Assembly: GCA_021204605.1 (NCBI GenBank)
Contig: JAJPZD010000213.1
Coordinates: 248-11,703, forward strand
Direction: 5' to 3'
Length of the DNA stretch: 11,456 nucleotides
Source: Prevotella sp.
GTDB lineage: Bacteria; Bacteroidota; Bacteroidia; Bacteroidales; Bacteroidaceae
Shown here: one piece after another, positions 6,201 through 11,456 of the stretch
Layout of the letters: every line of letters begins with the position of its first letter
Numbering within the stretch: position 1 is the stretch's first letter
Notes under the pieces: generated by a model
What the model was told of the DNA's origin: nothing
What the model saw: the letters and a program-made list of their open reading frames with translations, nothing else
Databases searched by the model: none
Made by a program: the position numbers and the translations under genes

Positions 6201-7489
6201 CGCTTGAATGTGTTCTTTATGCTCATCATCATCTCTCCAAACACATTGCGGTGACATTCATCGATAATGAACACTAATCGCTTGCGGCCTATAAAGTCTA
6301 TATCTTCCTGCGCAATTCCGTTTCCTGCTTTTATGTTCGACATCTTCTGTATGGATGTTACTATCATACGGTCATATTTATCCGTACTTTTCAGCTTGCT
6401 CAGCAATATGGCTGTATTCTGCGTGTCTTGTATAGCCTCGTCATCTCCGGCAAACCCTTTGAATTCATCCAACGACTGCACGCTCAACTCGATACGGTCT
6501 AACAGAAAAACTACTTTGTCGGCATCGCCTGAATTTGCTATCAGTTGGGCTGATTTGAAACTGGTCATCGTCTTTCCTGATCCTGTGGTGTGCCAGATAT
6601 ATCCGCCCCTGTGCTCATGGGTGTCCCAGTTGGTGTTGTGGGTAACGTCGGATATCTTACTTGCCGCGAAGTACTGGTAACTGCGTAACACTTTCAGTGT
6701 CCTGTCCTTGTCATCGGCTATGGTGTAATATCCTATTAACTGATGTGCCATAGGTATGCTCAACAGGTCGGAGACAATGCGCCGCCAGTCACTGATTATC
6801 GTATTGTTGAAATCTTCCCAGTGGAAATAAAACTCAGGCTTAAAATTTTCTTCTTCCCCCGGATTGGCAAAATACAAGGTTTCTTCGGGTGTCATGGCTA
6901 CAAAGATTTGCACCATCTTGAAAATTCCATTGCTGAACACTCCCTCGTGGGTATATCTCTTGATTTGGAATGTTGCTTGACTGACATCCACTTTTGAGCG
7001 TTTCAACTCGATATGGATTACGGGCATACCGTTGATTAGCAACATCACGTCTCCCCTCCTGTCTCCGCCTAATGGATGGGATGACTTAAACCGTGGTTGA
7101 CGGGCTATCTGGTAGCGACTTTGTCCCGCACTGATTTCTTTTGCGTCAAATATCTTCAAATATACTTCCTTACCGTAGTTATTCTTGTCTGCCGGGTTGT
7201 CTCTCCTGATACATACCTGACCGCCATTGATAAAACTGTTCATTGAATATGGACTGTCGCACAAATTCACCTGTTCAATTATCTGGCGCATCTCACTTTC
7301 CGTAAGGGGATAATCACCAAGTTTATTGATATCTCTATTGTTGTCAAACAGTATTTTTGCCCAATTATCAATAAGAGATTTCTCCGATGGCTGCACTATC
7401 ACTTCTTTCTCCCAACCGTGATTGGGCAGTTGCTCTACAAGCGCTTGCTCAAAGTCACTCTCTTTTACGAAATATTGTATGTTGCTCAT
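3236..7489 (-). CDS. hsdR: Type I restriction enzyme R subunit with HEPN-like C-terminal extension
   Basis: 1417-residue HsdR, the ATP-dependent translocase and nuclease subunit that joins HsdM and HsdS to cut unmodified foreign DNA. The N-terminal PD-(D/E)xK nuclease shows D147 and E161-L-K163. The SF2 motor motifs follow in order: TTGSGKT (301-307), IDECH (409-413), FTGTP (436-440), SQMLTGYD (679-686) and QSFSRTNR (706-713). Typical HsdR proteins are about 1000-1100 residues, so roughly 300-350 are extra. In this extension, residues about 1110-1250 look like a helical bundle (VTKYEAYLKKLYYLM; WKNVIYAHKSLWSL) with W-RNEETH at 1218-1224 before a final helix. This is the RNxxxH form of the HEPN RNase motif. 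Residues 1280-1417 form another predominantly helical segment of unknown type. No frameshift is seen. The start lies 30 nt after the hsdS stop. Confidence 0.97.
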   Translation of the reverse strand: MSNIQYFVKESDFEQALVEQLPNHGWEKEVIVQPSEKSLIDNWAKILFDNNRDINKLGDYPLTESEMRQIIEQVNLCDSPYSMNSFINGGQVCIRRDNPADKNNYGKEVYLKIFDAKEISAGQSRYQIARQPRFKSSHPLGGDRRGDVMLLINGMPVIHIELKRSKVDVSQATFQIKRYTHEGVFSNGIFKMVQIFVAMTPEETLYFANPGEEENFKPEFYFHWEDFNNTIISDWRRIVSDLLSIPMAHQLIGYYTIADDKDRTLKVLRSYQYFAASKISDVTHNTNWDTHEHRGGYIWHTTGSGKTMTSFKSAQLIANSGDADKVVFLLDRIELSVQSLDEFKGFAGDDEAIQDTQNTAILLSKLKSTDKYDRMIVTSIQKMSNIKAGNGIAQEDIDFIGRKRLVFIIDECHRNVFGEMMMSIKNTFKRALLFGFTGTPVFEENAHDEITTGTIFGDMLHKYTIANGIPDKNVLGFDPYQVKTYDDNELREKAAFSQLGVKTIEEIENDEDKKAVYDKFMTELQMPDTYDEGGKTQHGIEHYLPKDLYKQPVHHQAVAADIVGGRDKLSKNGKFHGILATKNIQEAIEYYRIFKEQYPSLNVVAVFDSNIDNSDGGIIKEVALLDMLEDYNHKYQTTFQLSTYAKYKKDVAKRLAHKKPYIGIEHDHEQQIDLLIVVSQMLTGYDSKWVNTLYVDKLMRYVDIIQSFSRTNRLFGPDKPFGIIRYYSFPYTMEQNINDALEVYVDRPLGVFVDKLEINLDNINKRYLHICDIFKSHDIENFAKLPDTREDRNMFAKDFSQMTHLLEAAKLQGFTWERDEYEFQHGDTYTTVKMLLDENTYNILLQRYRELPKDSGGEGGNPNDFDYPIDTYIIETGTGTIDAEYINSKFDKFVKNLYTEGAGGELTLAAKQELSKSFASLSQKDQRTAMVILHDIQSGDLHLTKGKTIYDYIAEYQSRELHKQIMILSEATGINVSQLEHIINRNVTEQTLNDYNQFDNLKLTLNLGKTREFVSNVKGMTIPARLVVPEADRLLREFILDGSSRERILKSYLANEGKYTEDEKFKEETHLEVATVGKEVVKDKVRGILETTLSGVLGNMQKMEDILESVFYVLDTPSIDTLDSVGMFIYRAFTNLYGKKTNIVDKFVAFNLLVTKYEAYLKKLYYLMKGYEVKPQNEGEDVTWKNVIYAHKSLWSLKYSTDEGRQQVYQYLNLVKGWRNEETHISPTASEQEVDTAINIIITMYFYATGSSITDLEMNGHDIERHNNEKSAKVYQLQPRYEDVNVANKIVKDLPKEERLEILKKAIVQLLGYDSINSVFNKQRHWISIYRVAADYGFIIDGDFDDFKRIIDNMHIDNLPVPLKVNILKNSITDEYKNDFRDWTGENLTGRKLVEFEDIKKCVDEFKRIIDNNLPQK

Positions 7490-7519
7490 TTTATTAAGGC
7501 TTTTTCTTGTTTTTTACTT

Positions 7520-8659
7520 TTATACAAACATCTTATCCAAACAGGCTGACTTGATTCGCTTCATCAATTCCAGTCGTTGCTCCTGAATTCTAATCTGTTT
7601 GTCAAGATTACGAAAATATGCAGCTATAGATTGCTGCTCCTGTTTTGAGGGACAACAAAACTCCAATTTAGAAAATTCACTATAACTGATAGAACGCCCA
7701 TCTCGTATTCCGTATGTAATTGCTTCAAGTCTTTTGACAAAACTTTTTGACATAAAGATAATTTTCCAAAAATAATCATCATTTTTTTCTTCTTCCTTGA
7801 AACCAAATACTGTATATGCTGGTGATGTTATACCCATAACTGATGAATGGGCAAATCCACCTTGAAATGAACGTAAGTGAATAACAAATTGCCCAGGACG
7901 CACAACTTTATATGTTGTTTCATTTTTCTTATCATGACTTATCTCATAGCCACTTTCACCCCTTATTGCCATTCCTCGAATATCTTGAAACGCAGATAAC
8001 ACTGGTAAATCTGGTCTATTTCTTTCATTAAAAGTTTCAAATATTTTATCGGATTGTATCTTTTTCCATTCTCCTTTAAACCCTCTGAATCTAACTTTTG
8101 GCGTTGCCTCTCCTTCTTGTGGAAACATAGACTGCAAACTCGCTTCCTTAATTTGTTGAAGAGAAACAAGTTTCTTAGAGGAAATTTCAATCAATGAGTC
8201 AATAAAATGAAAACAAGTTGAAATTTTACATTGTTCGTAATTTGTTGGGACAAATATTGTTTCTAAGCTATAATCTTTAAAGTAAATATGCGGTATTGTT
8301 GAACCAGTCATATAAGAACTTAACTTCAATCTGTTAAGATTGTTACAAATGAAAGACAAATCGCAATCATTTAGAGGAAGAATATATTGCATAGTACTAA
8401 TTATTGATGAGTATGCAGGATAGATGTAAGCCCTTCCAACACCAGCACCATCTTTTACAATGCCAATATAAGGATTTGTTTGATGATAGATTTCAATATT
8501 ATCTATAAATCCACTTGCGCCAAAAACAGGGTAACCATTAGTTGAATGTTTTAATTTATTTTGTATCAAATCAGATGGCTGATTTATACAAATGTCTTGT
8601 AGTTTTTTCTTTACCCAACCATCATTAAAATTTTCAAATCTAATATGCGGAACATTCAT
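7520..8659 (-). CDS. hsdS: Type I restriction-modification specificity subunit S
   Basis: 379 residues from the preferred ATG at 8657-8659. HsdS provides sequence recognition for both methylation and restriction. The two-fold layout is clear. TRD1 (about 8-138) opens with PHIRFENFNDGW and contains YPVFGASGF and KDGAGVGRAY. A helical conserved region follows (about 139-179, FHFIDSLIEISSKKLVSLQQ). TRD2 (about 191-338) opens with PKVRFRGFKGEW. The C-terminal helical conserved region (about 339-379, SIAAYFRNLDKQIRIQEQRL) is last. The two TRDs differ, so a bipartite asymmetric target is expected; the target itself cannot be read from sequence. An in-frame ATG at 8680 would overlap hsdM, but the AAAGGAG before 8659 favours the shorter form. 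The gene looks more A+T-rich than its neighbours, as expected for exchangeable specificity genes. No second hsdS or invertase is present. Confidence 0.95.
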   Translation of the reverse strand: MNVPHIRFENFNDGWVKKKLQDICINQPSDLIQNKLKHSTNGYPVFGASGFIDNIEIYHQTNPYIGIVKDGAGVGRAYIYPAYSSIISTMQYILPLNDCDLSFICNNLNRLKLSSYMTGSTIPHIYFKDYSLETIFVPTNYEQCKISTCFHFIDSLIEISSKKLVSLQQIKEASLQSMFPQEGEATPKVRFRGFKGEWKKIQSDKIFETFNERNRPDLPVLSAFQDIRGMAIRGESGYEISHDKKNETTYKVVRPGQFVIHLRSFQGGFAHSSVMGITSPAYTVFGFKEEEKNDDYFWKIIFMSKSFVKRLEAITYGIRDGRSISYSEFSKLEFCCPSKQEQQSIAAYFRNLDKQIRIQEQRLELMKRIKSACLDKMFV

Positions 8660-8663
8660 AATC

Positions 8664-11252
8664 TTACTCCTTTCTATCATTAAACAAATTACTCAATCCC
8701 ATAATAGAAAAATCATCCCCCGTCAATTCGCTTATAAGTCCAGCAAATTCATCCTGTGTTGCTTTCAATTCCCCATTAAGATTATTAAAACATTCAGCAT
8801 ATTTTTTATCCAAAGCAAGCACCTTGTTTTCAAGAGAAGAAAGCACAACTTTATAAGTATTATTAATACCATCCTGTATCGGCTCGATCCATTTCTTGTG
8901 AAGAAACATAAATATTTCATCATCTGTCAGGTTTTCTATTGCCTTAACAGTCTTGTCAATAAGAGCCTGTTTCTCTGTTTTTATCTGTTTGTTATTCGTT
9001 TTCTGTTCATCCCAAAGTTTGGCGATTTTCTTCAGTTTATCTAATGTATCAGCATCTATTTCATCTGCTTTTGCCTTTGCTCCCTTAGAGATTGCTTTCT
9101 TATTAAATGAATTTTCCTTTTCTGAATCCAAATATGTTTCAGCCTCCTCAACAGTAAAACTGTCCTTTAACTCATCGAGTTCAATTATAATTTCCTCTCC
9201 TCGCAATTGTAAGTTGGCAATGCCATCCAATTCTTTCTGGAATTTTTCATACTGCACTAATTCAAACGGAATTATCTTGCCTTTCAATCCGTCTGCAACT
9301 TCTATTTCTTCATCATTTTTCTTTATAACCTTATACGCAGTTTCCACAGTGCGGGCTGCTTTTAGCCCTTCTTGCTGTATCGTCTCTATATCGTTGGTTA
9401 TCATCTGCCAGTTGTCTGCCAACGCCTGATAGGCCGCATATTCATCCACAAGAGGAACGGAACTTAACCTTGCGAAAATGTCATCCGAAATCTCATCAAG
9501 TTCTTTCAACGGACGTACTTCACTAACGTTGTCGATAAGCCGTTTGTGCAGCATATCAGCAAAACCGCTGAATGCATCAGCAAAAGTCTGTTGGAATGCC
9601 TTGACATCACTGTTGGATTCAATCGTTGCCTGTATATCATCTACCTTTATATGTGAATATGGCTTGTCTGTTTCTGAATTAAACAAATCATCACGCAAGG
9701 TCGGAAATGTATCCCAATATTTCTGCAGTTCATCAATCTCACTGTTCGGAATACCACCGAATACTGTGGCATAGATATCATAATGCGCAACCGGCTCGCT
9801 CGAATCCACATACCTTGGAATGTTCAGATTATATTCATTCTTGCGGATTTCATCACGGGTTACAGTCCGTGAATACCCTTGTATTGTCCTGCGGTATCTC
9901 ACGGTATCTGCAATTCTCTTGATGTCACATTCCCTTAACCGGTTGTTCTTTCCTTCTTTTACATAACCTTTGGATGCATCTATAATAAGCACGTCATCAC
10001 TGTCACGGTGTTGTTTAAGTACCATAATTATGGTTGGAATTCCTGTGCCAAAGAAGATATTTGAGGGTAATCCTATTATAGCATCGATATTGTTTTTCTC
10101 AATCAGATTGCGGCGGATTTTGCCTTCTCCCTCACTGTCCTCAACGCTGTCTCCACGGAAAAGAACACCATGAGGCAGTACTATAGTAAGTATTCCATCT
10201 GGTTTGAGGTGATGTAGTTCATGCAGCAAAAATGCGTAGTCTGCCTTGCTTTTGGGCGCAATTCCGTAATCTCTGAATCGTGGGTCATACTCCCTGTCAA
10301 CAACACTCCACTGTTGCGAGTAAGGCGGATTTGAAACTACAGCATCTAAATAGAGCGGTTTTTCTACTTCTCCTCCTATAGTTTGCCTTGGCCAATCTTG
10401 ATCCAAAGAATCGGCACAACGGGTTTTTATATTGTTGGGGGTGATTCCACGCATTACTAAATTCATACGGGTCAGGTTATAGGTGTTTTCCTTCAGCTCC
10501 TGCGCATAATATTTCACCTTGTTCTTGTCTTCTTTGTGGCGGCCTATCGACTTTCCGATAGTTATGAGCAATGAGCCGGAACCGCTTGTCGGGTCATAGA
10601 TTTCAATTTCCTCTTTGTCTTTCAGATGATCTGCCACGATTTCTGACATAAGCATCGCCACCTCATGGGGCGTATAAAACTCGCCTGCCTTCTTTCCTGC
10701 ATTGGCTGCAAAGTTGCTGATAAGGTATTCGTAGATATATCCCAATACGTCATAATCCTGACTGCCATCTGTCGGGATGTCTTTTATCAACTTTATCAGG
10801 TCTTTTAGCGCACGTGTCTGTGATGATACATTCTCTCCTAACTTACTCAATCCTGCCTGTAAAGTCCTGAATATATCTCCATATACATCATTATAAGATG
10901 GACTGATCAGACGGTCAAAACTGTTGAGTGCTCCGCTCAAGTCGGCTACACTGAATTCAGTTTCCGGTTTCAGCCAGGTACTGAACAGATTTTTGTATTC
11001 AATGAAATAGCCTATATTGTCACGACAATATTTTATCATTATAGTTGCCTCTTGATTGTTATGATCTTCCACAAGTGTTTTAAAATCCTCATCTTCCCAA
11101 CTAATTTTGCGTAATGATTTTTCCTCGTAGTCTGACAAGAACTTGTAGAAAATCAAACCAAGAATATAGTCTTTATATTCGTTGGCCTCTATCTTTGACC
11201 GCATTTTATTTGCCGATGCCCATATCCTGTTCGCAAGTTGCTGCTTGTTCAT
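8664..11252 (-). CDS. hsdM: Type I restriction-modification DNA methyltransferase subunit M, long form
   Basis: 862-residue N6-adenine DNA methyltransferase subunit; with HsdS it forms the modification enzyme, and it is also part of the restriction complex. The N-terminal HsdM helical domain (about 1-150, starting NKQQLANRIWASANKMR) precedes the N6_Mtase domain. That domain contains GEFYTPHEVAMLMSEI (190-205), SAM-binding motif I DPTSGSGSLL (220-229), catalytic motif IV NPPY (308-311) and IVLPHGVLFRG (357-367). Classical HsdM proteins such as EcoKI are about 500-530 residues. Here residues about 490-862 form an extra region rich in Glu and Lys, helical and probably coiled-coil in places (for example 655-700, 735-770 and 800-840). 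Similar long M subunits exist in Bacteroidota and Firmicutes, as far as I recall. The gene is first in the operon; its stop lies 4 nt before the hsdS start. Confidence 0.97.
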   Translation of the reverse strand: MNKQQLANRIWASANKMRSKIEANEYKDYILGLIFYKFLSDYEEKSLRKISWEDEDFKTLVEDHNNQEATIMIKYCRDNIGYFIEYKNLFSTWLKPETEFSVADLSGALNSFDRLISPSYNDVYGDIFRTLQAGLSKLGENVSSQTRALKDLIKLIKDIPTDGSQDYDVLGYIYEYLISNFAANAGKKAGEFYTPHEVAMLMSEIVADHLKDKEEIEIYDPTSGSGSLLITIGKSIGRHKEDKNKVKYYAQELKENTYNLTRMNLVMRGITPNNIKTRCADSLDQDWPRQTIGGEVEKPLYLDAVVSNPPYSQQWSVVDREYDPRFRDYGIAPKSKADYAFLLHELHHLKPDGILTIVLPHGVLFRGDSVEDSEGEGKIRRNLIEKNNIDAIIGLPSNIFFGTGIPTIIMVLKQHRDSDDVLIIDASKGYVKEGKNNRLRECDIKRIADTVRYRRTIQGYSRTVTRDEIRKNEYNLNIPRYVDSSEPVAHYDIYATVFGGIPNSEIDELQKYWDTFPTLRDDLFNSETDKPYSHIKVDDIQATIESNSDVKAFQQTFADAFSGFADMLHKRLIDNVSEVRPLKELDEISDDIFARLSSVPLVDEYAAYQALADNWQMITNDIETIQQEGLKAARTVETAYKVIKKNDEEIEVADGLKGKIIPFELVQYEKFQKELDGIANLQLRGEEIIIELDELKDSFTVEEAETYLDSEKENSFNKKAISKGAKAKADEIDADTLDKLKKIAKLWDEQKTNNKQIKTEKQALIDKTVKAIENLTDDEIFMFLHKKWIEPIQDGINNTYKVVLSSLENKVLALDKKYAECFNNLNGELKATQDEFAGLISELTGDDFSIMGLSNLFNDRKE
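8667..8673 (-). promoter_or_regulatory. Strong ribosome binding site of hsdS, inside the hsdM 3' end
   Basis: On the minus strand AAAGGAG lies seven bases before the ATG at 8657-8659 and overlaps the last codons of hsdM; its final AG is followed immediately by the hsdM stop TAA at 8664-8666. This strong Shine-Dalgarno is unusual for the window. It decides the hsdS start in favour of 8659 over 8680 and indicates translational coupling between M and S. Confidence 0.75.
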
Positions 11253-11398
11253 ATTCTGTTTTTATCGTAATTATGTGGATAAAACATTGACAGTATTGTT
11301 CGCGACATAATAAGAGATTTCAGATCTTAACTGCAATTCTTGTTTCTTTACAAAAGTGGCTGTTTTTATTGATTTTGTGTGAAAATTTTGCCGTGTCA

Positions 11399-11426
11399 AC
11401 ATTATAATGTGTGCCATTTTTTGGCA
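11399..11426. promoter_or_regulatory. Palindrome and small hairpin upstream of hsdM
   Basis: ACATTATAATGT (11399-11410) is a perfect 12-bp palindrome about 150 bases before the hsdM start. It is followed by TGCCA-TTTTT-TGGCA (11412-11426). The pair could be an operator for a dimeric regulator of the restriction operon, or part of a structured leader if transcription starts near the window edge. No regulator gene is visible in the window, so the role is inferred. Nothing else is identifiable in 11253-11456 apart from the candidate -7 box at 11446-11453. Confidence 0.35.
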
Positions 11427-11445
11427 GATTTTGTCAAAAATTTAT

Positions 11446-11453
11446 CAAATCTA
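11446..11453 (-). promoter_or_regulatory. Candidate -7 box of the hsd operon promoter
   Basis: On the minus strand TAGATTTG matches the Bacteroidota -7 consensus TAnnTTTG. Its -33 partner would lie just outside the window, so the call cannot be completed. If real, transcription starts near 11440 and hsdM has a leader of nearly 190 nt that includes the palindrome and hairpin. No better match exists between this point and hsdM. Confidence 0.3.
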
Positions 11454-11456
11454 AAA

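Noticed and set aside
6267..6680. Open frame of 137 codons on the plus strand inside hsdR
   Set aside because: It lies opposite the conserved helicase motifs of HsdR, whose own frame is fully supported. The product resembles no protein family I know.
7520..8659. Phase-variable, invertible specificity locus
   Set aside because: There is only one hsdS. I saw no second or truncated hsdS copy, no inverted repeats flanking the target-recognition domains, and no recombinase gene in the window.
7520..8680. Longer hsdS form starting at 8680
   Set aside because: The upstream ATG overlaps hsdM and has no ribosome site, while AAAGGAG sits at ideal distance from the ATG at 8659, just before the conserved opening PHIRF.
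8953..9429. Open frame of 158 codons on the plus strand inside hsdM
   Set aside because: It is antisense to the HsdM C-terminal region. Its serine-rich low-complexity product is what reverse-strand reading of lysine- and glutamate-rich codons gives, and no promoter or ribosome site precedes it.
11401..11437. Sigma-70-like promoter (TTGACA and TATAAT) on the minus strand upstream of hsdM
   Set aside because: The two boxes are 25 bp apart, too far for a -35/-10 pair, and the organism appears to use Bacteroidota-type promoters.

Overview
The window looks like chromosomal or accessory DNA from a Bacteroidota bacterium, most likely Bacteroidales (Bacteroides, Prevotella or a relative). The DNA is A+T-rich. 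Two plus-strand promoters match the Bacteroidota consensus (TTTG or TTG, then 19-20 bp, then TAnnTTTG), and most genes lack a strong Shine-Dalgarno sequence. The genus is inferred from style, not from a marker gene. The gene content resembles a defence or accessory island.

Left part, plus strand (1-2408). Bases 1-170 are a tandem array in which TAATA recurs exactly every 15 bp, twelve times, organised as 30-bp units. The array runs directly into a promoter for a STAND/archaeal-type AAA ATPase with a C-terminal winged helix (214-1344). A second consensus promoter (1480-1510) then drives a short leader with two clean hairpins (about 1517-1570). The leader sits directly before a NYN-domain nuclease gene (1586-1967) that has lost its middle and is a pseudogene: the N-terminal 87 codons are followed by a C-terminal remnant in another frame. 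A small, acidic, tyrosine-rich protein of unknown function follows (2013-2408).

Bases 2409-2620 separate convergent genes. They hold no gene, but they contain a 15-bp perfect inverted repeat (2533-2564).

Right part, minus strand (2621-11252), is a compact type I restriction-modification operon transcribed right to left: hsdM (11252-8664), hsdS (8659-7520), hsdR (7489-3236) and a 202-codon accessory gene (3229-2621), with gaps of 4, 30 and 6 nt. HsdM and HsdS should form the methyltransferase, and adding HsdR should give the translocating nuclease. Two subunits are oversized. HsdM has about 340-370 extra C-terminal residues. HsdR is 1417 residues, with a C-terminal extension containing a HEPN-like helical segment and an RNxxxH motif, which suggests a built-in RNase or abortive-infection module. 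The last gene has a conserved-looking GYGHDEWLLD segment that I associate, from memory, with the N-terminal part of some HNH restriction enzymes.

Bases 11253-11456 are the hsdM upstream region. They hold a perfect 12-bp palindrome, a small hairpin and a possible promoter box at the window edge, but no gene. The strongest candidates for something undescribed are the HEPN-like HsdR fusion with its accessory gene, the 15-bp TAATA ladder at the ATPase promoter, and the promoter-hairpin RNA-NYN nuclease arrangement.
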